6,281 nt of DNA from an uncultured Caulobacterales bacterium (GCA_937981945.1 CALJNJ010000006.1:1-6281), one strand, 5' to 3'. Counted from the first letter of the stretch, positions 1 through 6,281 are shown. Numbers and translations: made by a program. The notes: generated from the letters alone by a model not told the origin.

Positions 1-806
1 ATGTCATAAATCAATTGGATTAGAATTCTGCCAAAATGGGCGCACAGCGCTACATTTGTACTAATCCAATCTTCACCGGACTCTTCCAAGACGGTTTGTT
101 TTAGAGATGTAACCTGCTCAGGCGTCAGATGAATGACCATCCTATTTTGGGTGGCAATTTTGTCCATGGCCCAATTCACGGCCATGGTCATAATCGAACC
201 TCTTACGCCGGAAAGTTTCATAGGTTTACGCAAGCCTTGCGCGGCGAGTTCTGCGTTCGTCGCCGGCCAATCTCTCTTGGTTCCGAAATGAAAGACGCGG
301 TTTTTAATTTCAAAAGGCGTATCCGGCAAATCGCGTCCGGATTTGAGCGACGAATATATCTCGCCCAAAAAGCCGGCAATCTTGTGACATCCGGCGGCGT
401 CCGAAATTACATGGCTGATGCCCAGTCCCAAAATACTGCCCCCGTCTTTAAATTCGGTAAGCTGCAGGGTCATTAATGGCGCCTTGCCGTTGATCGACGA
501 TTTACGTTTCGGCTCGTGAACAAAATCCAATCGATTCTTCTGCAAACTACCAGGCCGGGAATATTGTGCAGACGACCCCGGGCGAGATTTCAATATGAGC
601 TTTAAAGGCGCTCCGGATTTAATCACCGTGTTTGTTTTTTTATCATAGCGTCCGCCCAAAATAGGGAGGGCCGACACTAAAATCTTTAAGCTTTGCCTTA
701 ATATTTCCGGGTCTAATCGATCGGCAAAGACATATTGCAACCCGATCATATTTCCATAGAGCATATGGTTGGCATCAATATATGAGCGCTCATATTTAGC
801 GGGCAT
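1..806 (-). CDS. BAHD-type (PF02458-like) acyltransferase, partial: N-terminal 268 residues, C-terminus beyond left edge
   Basis: The minus strand is open from an ATG at 806 to the window edge. Residues 46-53 (ALPILGGR) resemble the 'YPxAGR' segment near the N-terminus of BAHD/transferase-family enzymes. Residues 132-139 (HVISDAAG) give the catalytic HxxxDxxG motif, with His132 as the likely general base. Family members transfer an acyl group from a CoA thioester to a hydroxyl or amine. They are best known from plants and fungi, and bacterial members are fewer and mostly uncharacterised. The family's second motif (DFGWG) would lie outside the window. The ATG at 806 is chosen because GGAAG sits 6 nt upstream of it. 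The frame stays open further upstream but has no better start. No signal peptide is visible, so it is probably cytoplasmic. It is transcribed divergently from the Lrp pair. A condensation-domain or wax-ester-synthase relative is possible, since these share the HxxxD fold, but the AGR-like segment favours BAHD. Substrate unknown. Confidence 0.72.
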   Translation of the reverse strand, partial: MPAKYERSYIDANHMLYGNMIGLQYVFADRLDPEILRQSLKILVSALPILGGRYDKKTNTVIKSGAPLKLILKSRPGSSAQYSRPGSLQKNRLDFVHEPKRKSSINGKAPLMTLQLTEFKDGGSILGLGISHVISDAAGCHKIAGFLGEIYSSLKSGRDLPDTPFEIKNRVFHFGTKRDWPATNAELAAQGLRKPMKLSGVRGSIMTMAVNWAMDKIATQNRMVIHLTPEQVTSLKQTVLEESGEDWISTNVALCAHFGRILIQLIYD

Positions 807-812
807 GGAAAT

Positions 813-817
813 CTTCC
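813..817 (-). promoter_or_regulatory. Ribosome binding site of the acyltransferase
   Basis: GGAAG on the minus strand lies 6 nt before the ATG at 806. It decides the start, because the frame is open further upstream without another ATG. Confidence 0.55.
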
Positions 818-852
818 GAAAATTTCGCTTATACTGGCGGAAAATACGCAAA

Positions 853-880
853 TTGACAATATCCCGGTCTCTAATATAGT
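853..880 (+). promoter_or_regulatory. Sigma70-type promoter for the Lrp pair
   Basis: TTGACA (853-858, perfect -35) and TATAGT (875-880, five of six -10 positions) are separated by 16 nt. The predicted transcript starts near 887, leaving an unusually long leader of about 100 nt before the ATG at 986. The -35 is part of the small dyad TTGACAA. On the minus strand this reads TTGTCA and faces a TATAAG at 828-833, a possible acyltransferase promoter, but the 20-nt spacing is poor. The call rests on consensus match only. Confidence 0.5.
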
Positions 881-985
881 GTTTTGCAGAGTAAACATGG
901 GTTAAAATTACGCACTTTAAGGATATGGCCAAACGACCTGACCTAAGCTAGAGCGAGAAAAATTGACCAAAAATAGGGGCATTTC

Positions 986-1450
986 ATGTCAGACGGTAGT
1001 TTCGAGTTCTCAGAACTTGACCTGAAAATCATCGAGATTTTGAAAAAGGACGGACGGACCAGCAATCACCAGATTGCGGAAGAAACCGGCGTTACAACCA
1101 ATGTGATCGCGACCCGTATTCGGCGAATGGAAAAGGCGAAGGCGATGAAGATCGTCGCTGTGTCGGATTTTTCTGCCTATAAATTTGATGTTCTGCTACC
1201 GATAGGGGTTGATGTAAAAGGCCGCCGAGCCAATGACGTTGCAGAAGATTTGGCCAAGCTCGATGAAGTGGCCAGTGTGCAGCTCGTCAGTGGCAAGCAT
1301 GATATTGAAATTTTGGTGACCTTACCGGGCCTTGAACAAATGGGCGCGTTTCTACTTGAGAAACTTTCCAAGATTAAAGGGGTTCGAAGTCTGGATCCTG
1401 CAATCGCGGTGGATATTATTAAGTTTGACTTTGACGTGGCGCCGATCTGA
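986..1450 (+). CDS. Lrp/AsnC-family transcriptional regulator (first of tandem pair)
   Basis: The product has 154 residues, a normal length for the family. Residues about 10-55 form the AsnC-type helix-turn-helix, opening with LDLKIIEIL and continuing through DGRTSNHQIAEETG to the recognition helix with IATRIRRME. Residues about 68-150 form the RAM/AsnC effector-binding domain, with the family's Gly-x-x-Asp segment at SGKHDIEILV (102-111). Such proteins form dimers to octamers, bind DNA in the cytoplasm and often sense amino acids or related small molecules. AGGGG lies 6 nt before the ATG. Its stop codon overlaps the start of the next regulator gene, so the two are almost certainly co-transcribed. 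It is divergent from the acyltransferase, and autoregulation is likely by family habit. The effector and targets cannot be read from the sequence. Confidence 0.93.
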   Translation: MSDGSFEFSELDLKIIEILKKDGRTSNHQIAEETGVTTNVIATRIRRMEKAKAMKIVAVSDFSAYKFDVLLPIGVDVKGRRANDVAEDLAKLDEVASVQLVSGKHDIEILVTLPGLEQMGAFLLEKLSKIKGVRSLDPAIAVDIIKFDFDVAPI

Positions 1451-1914
1451 TGACCGACCGTATAGATGATTTAGACCGGCAAATTATTGATCTTTTGTCT
1501 GAAGATGCCCGATTGTCCAACCGCAAAATAGCCGGGGAACTCGGCTATACGGAAGGCACCGTTCGCTCTCGCGTCAAACGGCTTGAGGAAGAAAACTTCA
1601 TCAGGTTTACAGCTGTGACCAATATGGCGCATTTGGACAGGCCACAATTAGCCTATGTGGGTATTCACGCAGAGCAGGGACAGATCAAGAAAGTTGCCGA
1701 GCGCGTGGCAAAGCTCCCTGAAATTAACGGCGTGATCATTTTGCTCGGCAGATTTGATATCTTGGCGATCGGACTGTTTGAAGGTCTCTCTGAAGTCCAT
1801 AGGGTTGCCAGTAATCAAATTTTGGATATGGAAGGCGTTCGGTTGGTTGAAACGACTGTTGCCGTCGATGTCGTCAAATATAATAATCGTCTGGCCAAAA
1901 TCATTCTGACCTAA
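1450..1914 (+). CDS. Lrp/AsnC-family transcriptional regulator (second of tandem pair)
   Basis: This is a second 154-residue Lrp/AsnC protein. The N-terminal helix-turn-helix spans about residues 7-52 (LDRQIIDLL, then DARLSNRKIAGELG, then TVRSRVKRLEE). The effector domain spans about 68-150 and includes the conserved LLGRFDIL (98-105). The start ATG shares its A with the TGA of the preceding gene (TGATG), and there is only a weak ribosome site. Translation is therefore probably coupled, giving comparable amounts of both proteins. By eye the two HTH regions are roughly one third identical and the effector domains differ more, so they are not a recent duplication. A heteromeric complex or a split role in sensing is possible but is inference. 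No clear terminator hairpin follows, so read-through into the downstream cluster cannot be excluded. Confidence 0.93.
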   Translation: MTDRIDDLDRQIIDLLSEDARLSNRKIAGELGYTEGTVRSRVKRLEEENFIRFTAVTNMAHLDRPQLAYVGIHAEQGQIKKVAERVAKLPEINGVIILLGRFDILAIGLFEGLSEVHRVASNQILDMEGVRLVETTVAVDVVKYNNRLAKIILT

Positions 1915-2066
1915 ACTTCGATCCGGCCAATTCGTTGCAAAACTGCTCTTTTACTACGCATAAAGACAAATATACCGCCAAAACCGCATAATTTCGTAGA
2001 AAAAACGGGAAATTATTGCGCACTCTACTTTTTCGGTTACTATTACGCAAAAGGGTGGAGGAACAC
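1915..2066 (+). promoter_or_regulatory. Intergenic region upstream of the dehydrogenase-transporter-hydrolase cluster, with weak promoter candidate
   Basis: This AT-rich gap carries no convincing ORF. One weak promoter candidate is TTGCGC (2016-2021), 16 nt, TACTAT (2038-2043), which would start transcription just before the ribosome site. Three TACGCA-like elements lie here: 1955-1960, 2017-2022 (TGCGCA) and 2044-2049. Two of them overlap or flank the candidate -35 and -10, the usual place for an operator. No hairpin followed by a T-run is visible, so a terminator for the Lrp pair is not supported. Confidence 0.3.
2054..2062 (+). promoter_or_regulatory. Strong ribosome binding site setting the dehydrogenase start
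   Basis: GGTGGAGGA contains a near-complete anti-16S match and ends 4 nt before the ATG at 2067. It rules in favour of that ATG over the in-frame TTG at 2016, whose 17 extra residues are basic and do not look like a Rossmann N-terminus. Confidence 0.75.
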
Positions 2067-2939
2067 ATGTCAGAACCGAAAATTGCACTTGTGACCGGTG
2101 CCAGCAGAGGCGCCGGCAAAGGCATCGCTCTCGGGCTCGCAGAGAAAGGCATGACGGTTTATGTCACCGGACGGACAAAGACAGTCGGCACGGATAAAGG
2201 TTGGCACGGTAAGATTTTACCGGGCACTGTAGATGCCACAGCTGAGGCTTGTACGGAGGCCGGCGGCAAAGGCATTGGTGTTATTTGTGATGCGGCCGAT
2301 GATGCGGCAACCGCTAAAGTGTTCGAACAAATAATGGATGAACAAGGCCGGCTCGATATTCTATTTAACAACGCCGCCTACATTCACCATCAATTGATAG
2401 AACCGAAACCCTTTTGGGAAAAAGAACTTGATGCTCAATATATACTCGATGTGGGCTTGCGATCGGCTTATGTCGCCAGTTGGCACGCTGCTAAGATTAT
2501 GGCCGAACAGAAATTGGGACTGATTGCTTTTGGGTCATCCTTCGGCGGCACATGCTATATGCACGGCGCGGCCTACGGGGCTCAGAAAGCCGGGGTCGAT
2601 AAATTTGCGGCTGATATGGCTGTGGATTTGGAGCCGTTCAATGTTCAGGCCGTGTCCATTTGGATGGGTCCTCTCAGGACGGAAAGAGCTCTCGAAGCCG
2701 CTGAAGTTCATCCGGAACAATATGAGGAGTTTATGGCGATTGCTGAAAACCCTCAGTTTACGGGGCATATCGTGCACGCAATTGCCTCTGACCCGAAAGC
2801 TCAGGAATTGTCCGGGAAAGTCCATATCGGAGCGGAAATCGCGAAAAGATATGGCATTACCGATCAGGGCAAAGAGCCCCCGTCATACAGGGAAATGCTG
2901 GGAGCACCGCCAAGCTTCAGCGAAGCCAAAGTCTACTAA
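2067..2939 (+). CDS. Short-chain dehydrogenase/reductase, DHRS1-like
   Basis: A 290-residue NAD(P)-dependent oxidoreductase of the classical SDR superfamily. It has the dinucleotide-binding TGASRGAG (10-17), an Arg at 36 after the second strand (TGRTK, suggesting an NADPH preference), NNAA (101-104), the catalytic Ser in FGSS (157 or 158), and Tyr170 with Lys174 (YGAQK). It fits DHRS1 by overall pattern: a GKGIALGLAEKG helix, an insert around 40-56, FWEKELD (117-122 region) and DVGLRSAY (128-135). Human DHRS1 is an NADPH-linked carbonyl/steroid reductase, but the bacterial substrate is unknown. There is no signal peptide, so it is cytoplasmic. The MFS gene begins 2 nt after its stop, showing an operon. 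Family assignment is sure and the precise reaction is not. Confidence 0.93.
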   Translation: MSEPKIALVTGASRGAGKGIALGLAEKGMTVYVTGRTKTVGTDKGWHGKILPGTVDATAEACTEAGGKGIGVICDAADDAATAKVFEQIMDEQGRLDILFNNAAYIHHQLIEPKPFWEKELDAQYILDVGLRSAYVASWHAAKIMAEQKLGLIAFGSSFGGTCYMHGAAYGAQKAGVDKFAADMAVDLEPFNVQAVSIWMGPLRTERALEAAEVHPEQYEEFMAIAENPQFTGHIVHAIASDPKAQELSGKVHIGAEIAKRYGITDQGKEPPSYREMLGAPPSFSEAKVY

Positions 2940-2941
2940 AC

Positions 2942-4081
2942 ATGCTTCCGGCTAAGAGCCTGATGCCAATTATCATTGCCGTATCAATGGTGTCGGCGAT
3001 CGGAGGCCTTGTATTCAATACAATGCCGCTTTTGCTGGGTGCCTTAGGAAAAGAATTTGAAATGTCGCCCGACGCTCTCGGGACCTTATCATCAAATGCG
3101 GGATGGGGATATTTATTCGGAACCATAACGGCGCCGCTTTGGGTAGACAGAGTTAATTGGAAATTGTCAGCGTTGATGTTTTCCGTTTTTGCGGCGGGCA
3201 CATTCTTCTTTATCAGTAAAGCGCCGGTTTCATCATTGGTTTGGAGCTTCGCCATCTATGGCTTTGCATGTGCCTTGGCCATTGGTCTTGCCACGCGAGT
3301 ACTGGCTGACATGCCGGACCTGGAACGAGCCTATGGAACCCGTCTGACAGTGGAGCTTTGGTCCATTGCGGCGTTTTTATATGTATTGCCGGTCTATTTC
3401 ATTTCGAAATCCGGATTCAGCGGAGCCATGATTGGTATGGCCATGTTTACGGCTCTCCTAGGCCTCGGCAGCTTCCTGTTTCCCAAGCGGCAATCATTAA
3501 TCGAGAAAGTCAAATACCCCAATTGGTCGGAAGCCGGCAAAGCTTGGATATTGATAGGCATGTTTCTCATTTACCTCTTGGTGAATGTGGCCGTCTTTTT
3601 CTTTCTTTCGGTTGTGGCCGAAAATTTCAGCCCGACAGGTAAAGAAGTTGGCCTTATGTTTTTGGTCTTAAAATGGCTGGGCGGGGCGGCCGGTGCTGTT
3701 GGGGCAATTATCGGCGCCAAGGCGGGGTTCAAACTGCCTCATATTATGGCGGCCGGGATTTTGGTTGTGGGACTAGCAGGTATGACAATCGCTAAGTCGT
3801 TCAATGTGTTCATGGTGTCATCATGGATATGGGAGTTCGGGTTTACCCTCGGATGCCTATACGCAACTACGGCTATAACGCGGTTTGATCCGTCCAAGAA
3901 GCTGGTGGTCCTGGTCCCGGCGACATTTGGTTTATCTATGGTATTGGGCGGTAAAGTCGGCGGAAAACTCCTGTCATCAGGAAGTTCGGCGCCCCTTTTC
4001 ATCGCCGCCGGCGCCGGGGCGCTTCTGATGCTGGTTTATGTTTTGACGTTGAATCCACCCCCACAGTCAGAGGAAAAATGA
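2942..4081 (+). CDS. Major facilitator superfamily (MFS) transporter
   Basis: A 379-residue inner-membrane protein with about 12 hydrophobic segments, roughly at residues 8-29, 46-67, 75-92, 98-120, 138-154, 160-180, 201-224, 235-260, 265-284, 288-312, 320-345 and 349-370. A hydrophilic loop at 181-200 separates the two six-helix halves, as usual in MFS. The loop 2-3 motif A is degenerate (WVDRVNWK at 67-74), keeping only Asp-Arg. The protein is slightly shorter than typical 400-residue members. No clear Shine-Dalgarno precedes the ATG, so translation is probably coupled to the dehydrogenase 2 nt upstream. A second in-frame ATG at 2963 would shorten it by seven residues and is possible. The next gene overlaps by 4 nt (ATGA). 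Transport direction and substrate cannot be read. Neighbouring envelope hydrolases make import of their product plausible, but drug or metabolite efflux is equally open. Confidence 0.88.
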   Translation: MLPAKSLMPIIIAVSMVSAIGGLVFNTMPLLLGALGKEFEMSPDALGTLSSNAGWGYLFGTITAPLWVDRVNWKLSALMFSVFAAGTFFFISKAPVSSLVWSFAIYGFACALAIGLATRVLADMPDLERAYGTRLTVELWSIAAFLYVLPVYFISKSGFSGAMIGMAMFTALLGLGSFLFPKRQSLIEKVKYPNWSEAGKAWILIGMFLIYLLVNVAVFFFLSVVAENFSPTGKEVGLMFLVLKWLGGAAGAVGAIIGAKAGFKLPHIMAAGILVVGLAGMTIAKSFNVFMVSSWIWEFGFTLGCLYATTAITRFDPSKKLVVLVPATFGLSMVLGGKVGGKLLSSGSSAPLFIAAGAGALLMLVYVLTLNPPPQSEEK

Positions 4082-5214
4082 AACATTCTATATTATTCAT
4101 AGGCTTATACCTATTACTTAGCGCGTGCGGGTCAGATGCAGCAGGCCCATTGCCTACTGATAGCGAGCCCAAAATCGAAACAAACCGGCCGACTTTGCCG
4201 CTACCGGCTTTGCCAAACTACCTCAAATCCTCAAACCGTCTTTCTGAAGATGACCAAGGTGACATATATTTTCCTACCAGGAGCCCTTACGACTTCTCAC
4301 GAGTGCTGAACGGATATGAAAACGTCCCGATTATGACCGGAAAAGGGACATTACTCATGCCTAAGAACGCCGGTAAGGACAGTCCGGTTCCGGCTATGGT
4401 CATATTGCATGGAAGCGGAGGCATTCAGGACGGCCGTGAATTCACTTATGCCAATTGGTTTGCCGAGAACGGAATTGCCGGCTTTGTAGTTGATTACTAT
4501 GAGCCGCGCGGCGTCACTGACGAAACACCTTACCTCATGAAAACCATGGCCGCGACCGAGGTCGATATTATAGCCGACGCTTATGCAGCTTTGAACATAT
4601 TGGGAACTCATCCCAATATTGACGCCGATAGAATAGGGGTGACCGGTTATTCATACGGCGGCATGGCAACACGCTACACATTGGATAAACGCATAAAGGA
4701 CATTATGGCGCCAAACATTGCGCCCTTCGCGCTTCATATGGACATTTACGGGCCCTGTCATCAAAGCACAGGGTCTTGGGTTACCACCGGATCCCCATAT
4801 TTGGCGATCTATGGCGATACGGACAATTCCGTTGATCCCGCTAAATGCACGGAAGTTCAGGATAATCTGCGAAGCGGCGGGAGCGATGTTGAAGCGCTGC
4901 TGATTGAAGGCGCAGGTCACGCCTGGGAAAATACAAAGCCGCAAAGCGAGTTCGGCGGGTCGTATGTTCGAGGCTGCGAATTCTCATGGGAACCGGAAAC
5001 AGGCGTATTTATGGTCAACGGACAAACCGGGGAATTTCAACCTGAGCCTGATATGACCAGAGAAGAAAGAGCCGCCGTCAGGGCAGGGCTCGGGTCACTC
5101 GCCGGCGGATGTATAGGACAAGGTTATACAGTCGGGTCAAATCCCGCAGCCGACAAAATCAGTAAAGCCAAACAACTGACGTTTATGAAACGCCATTTTA
5201 AGATAGCGGAGTAG
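4078..5214 (+). CDS. Secreted lipoprotein, dienelactone hydrolase-like alpha/beta hydrolase
   Basis: A 378-residue protein. Residues 1-16 are a short Sec signal ending in the lipobox LSAC, with lipidated Cys17. Gly at +2 argues against inner-membrane retention, so an outer-membrane location is likely. A Pro-rich linker (24-47) leads into an alpha/beta-hydrolase domain. This has the oxyanion strand-loop HGSGG (111-115), the nucleophile elbow GYSYGG with Ser192, an acid in YGDTDNSV (Asp249 likely, Asp247 possible) and the base in GAGHAW (His281). Order and spacing resemble the dienelactone hydrolase family, but the nucleophile is Ser rather than the Cys of true dienelactone hydrolases, so esterase, lactonase or peptidase activity is open. 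Mature-region cysteines 227, 257, 300 and 345 could form disulfides in the periplasm. A tail of roughly 90 residues follows the catalytic His. The start overlaps the MFS stop (ATGA), with AGAGGA just upstream. Confidence 0.87.
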   Translation: MKHSILFIGLYLLLSACGSDAAGPLPTDSEPKIETNRPTLPLPALPNYLKSSNRLSEDDQGDIYFPTRSPYDFSRVLNGYENVPIMTGKGTLLMPKNAGKDSPVPAMVILHGSGGIQDGREFTYANWFAENGIAGFVVDYYEPRGVTDETPYLMKTMAATEVDIIADAYAALNILGTHPNIDADRIGVTGYSYGGMATRYTLDKRIKDIMAPNIAPFALHMDIYGPCHQSTGSWVTTGSPYLAIYGDTDNSVDPAKCTEVQDNLRSGGSDVEALLIEGAGHAWENTKPQSEFGGSYVRGCEFSWEPETGVFMVNGQTGEFQPEPDMTREERAAVRAGLGSLAGGCIGQGYTVGSNPAADKISKAKQLTFMKRHFKIAE

Positions 5215-5273
5215 CAATTGCATTGACGTTCGGTCCGTGACAAAAACGATCCGTTATTCAGGGAGCCTACGTC
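5215..5273. other. 59-nt gap between hydrolase and DUF885 genes
   Basis: No terminator or good promoter is visible. TTGACG at 5223-5228 has no acceptable -10 at normal spacing. The short gap and same orientation make co-transcription with the upstream cluster likely. GGGAG at 5261-5265 serves as ribosome site for the following ATG. Confidence 0.4.
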
Positions 5274-6281
5274 ATGACAATTTCTCGCCGAACTTTGATA
5301 CAATCCACAGCCGCTATAACGGCCACGGGCGCTATTGCAGGATGTAAGAATACGACATCTCAACAAGGGAGCGAAATCGGCGACATTTCCGGATTAATGG
5401 ACGATGCCGTCGACCTGATTTTGAATTCCTATCCGGAAAGCGCGTCTTCTGCAGGATTGGATACGGGTGAGCGCAAGCATTTGAAATCAAGGCTCACTGA
5501 CCGCTCTCAAGCGGGACAAGATAAAATCAAAAGCGATGTTCGAAGTCTTCTCAAGCGGCTAAGACAATTCGATGCTTCAACACTATCCGCTGATGACGCA
5601 CTTAACCTGGATGTTGTTACCACAATTTTTGAAACGGCCGCTGACGGTTTTGATTTTCCGTATGGGGATATCGCGCAAATCAATCACAATTGGTCTTACC
5701 GCAACAGCCCTTATGCGGTCGCGCAAAACACCGGTGCTTTTGTGGAAATCCCAAGTTTTCTCGACAGCTCCCATTCAATAGAAACATCAGAGGATGCTGA
5801 CGCCTACCTTTTGCGAATGGATGCCTATGTCGCCCAGCTCGACGGCGAAACCGAGCGCACCCGCGCCTTTGGCGACCAAGGGGTCATACTGCCCGACTTC
5901 TTGATGAAAAAAACTTTGGGACAGCTTACCTCCACATTGGAACGTGATCCGGCGAGTTGGGGGATTGTTACGACGCTGGCGACAAAGGCGAAATCTTTCG
6001 ACGGAACGTATGCAGAAGACGCCGCTGTTTTAGCCCGTGAGAAAATTGCCCCTGCCATGGCAAGGCAAATTGAGGTTCTTCAGGCACAATCAGAGCAAGC
6101 AAACTCCAACGCCGGCATTTGGGCTAAACCTCAAGGGGCAGAATATTATGATTGGAACATCAGGGCCTCGACCACGACGACCATGAGCGCCGATGAAATC
6201 CATCAAATGGGCAAAGACGAACTGGCTGAACTCCATGGCCGCATGGAGCCCATCCTACAATCCATCGGTTACACCAAAGGC
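5274..6281 (+). CDS. Tat-exported DUF885-family lipoprotein, partial: N-terminal 336 residues, C-terminus beyond right edge
   Basis: The frame is open from the ATG at 5274 (GGGAG 8 nt upstream) to the window edge. The N-terminus carries a twin-arginine signal (SRRTLIQ at 4-10), a mild hydrophobic stretch and a lipobox IAGC with Cys24. The mature protein is therefore likely exported folded and lipid-anchored. Helix-rich sequence follows. Residues from about 293 on (YYDWNIRASTTTTMSADEIH, then the MGKDELAELHGRME helix) match the DUF885 pattern in which an 'EIH..G..E' helix follows a T-rich strand. DUF885 proteins are usually 550-620 residues and are viewed as predicted metallohydrolases related to gluzincin-type peptidases. 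Any metal-binding motif would lie in the missing C-terminal part, so activity cannot be judged here. Tat export suggests cofactor or metal loading in the cytoplasm. Probably the last known member of the SDR-MFS-hydrolase operon. Confidence 0.82.
   Translation, partial: MTISRRTLIQSTAAITATGAIAGCKNTTSQQGSEIGDISGLMDDAVDLILNSYPESASSAGLDTGERKHLKSRLTDRSQAGQDKIKSDVRSLLKRLRQFDASTLSADDALNLDVVTTIFETAADGFDFPYGDIAQINHNWSYRNSPYAVAQNTGAFVEIPSFLDSSHSIETSEDADAYLLRMDAYVAQLDGETERTRAFGDQGVILPDFLMKKTLGQLTSTLERDPASWGIVTTLATKAKSFDGTYAEDAAVLAREKIAPAMARQIEVLQAQSEQANSNAGIWAKPQGAEYYDWNIRASTTTTMSADEIHQMGKDELAELHGRMEPILQSIGYTKG

Noticed and set aside
129..476. Plus-strand ORF of 115 residues
   Set aside because: It lies wholly antisense to the acyltransferase, whose protein has recognisable motifs. 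The composition is low-quality and there is no ribosome site, so it is a shadow.
828..859. Divergent promoter TTGTCA-TATAAG for the acyltransferase on the minus strand
   Set aside because: The spacer is 20 nt, outside the usual 16-18, so it is mentioned only as a possibility.
986..1914. Tandem Lrp-like pair as AhbA/AhbB-type sirohaem decarboxylase
   Set aside because: Those enzymes also look like paired Lrp proteins, but both HTH regions here look intact and no haem, nitrite reductase or radical-SAM genes are nearby.
2016..2066. N-terminal extension of the dehydrogenase from a TTG
   Set aside because: The strong GGTGGAGGA site directly before the ATG at 2067 and the normal SDR N-terminus there make the extension unlikely.
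2535..2825. Minus-strand ORF inside the dehydrogenase, and similar antisense ORFs at 1177-1371, 1901-2152, 2159-2371, 2917-3255, 3739-4002, 4351-4611, 4651-4944, 5124-5366, 5583-5774 and 5825-6058
   Set aside because: All overlap genes with clear family motifs and show no motifs of their own.
5231..5255. Imperfect hairpin CGGTCCGT / ACGATCCG as terminator after the hydrolase gene
   Set aside because: Only 3+3 pairs around a two-base mismatch, with no T-run after it.
1..6281. Mobile elements, CRISPR arrays, toxin-antitoxin or phage-defence genes
   Set aside because: No transposase, integrase, spaced direct repeats, long inverted repeats or small toxin-like ORFs were seen.

Overview
The window looks like ordinary chromosomal DNA from a Gram-negative proteobacterium. 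An alphaproteobacterium is my best guess, but this is not proven. The signs are two lipoprotein signal peptides (one Sec-type, one twin-arginine), Shine-Dalgarno starts, short intergenic gaps and overlapping start/stop codons. There are no insertion sequences, CRISPR arrays, tRNAs, rRNAs or phage genes. Two genes run off the window, one at each end.

Layout. Minus strand, 806 down to the left edge: the N-terminal 268 residues of a BAHD-type (PF02458-like) acyltransferase with an HxxxDxxG motif. A divergent intergenic region (807-985) holds a good sigma70-type promoter reading right. Plus strand: two consecutive Lrp/AsnC-family regulators of 154 residues each (986-1450 and 1450-1914), joined by a 1-nt TGATG overlap. 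After a 152-nt gap comes a tight cluster: a DHRS1-like short-chain dehydrogenase/reductase (2067-2939), a 12-helix MFS transporter (2942-4081, 2-nt gap), and a secreted lipoprotein of the dienelactone hydrolase/alpha-beta hydrolase type (4078-5214, 4-nt ATGA overlap). After 59 nt follows the N-terminal part of a Tat-exported DUF885-family lipoprotein (5274 to the right edge).

How they may work together (inference). Envelope hydrolases, an inner-membrane transporter and a cytoplasmic oxidoreductase next to paired Lrp-type sensors resemble a small-molecule use or detoxification module. In that reading, a substrate is hydrolysed outside the cytoplasm, moved by the MFS protein and oxidised or reduced inside. 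The acyltransferase might modify a related compound. The substrate cannot be read from the sequence. The two promoter-containing gaps share a recurring TACGCA-type motif, which is a candidate operator for one or both Lrp proteins.
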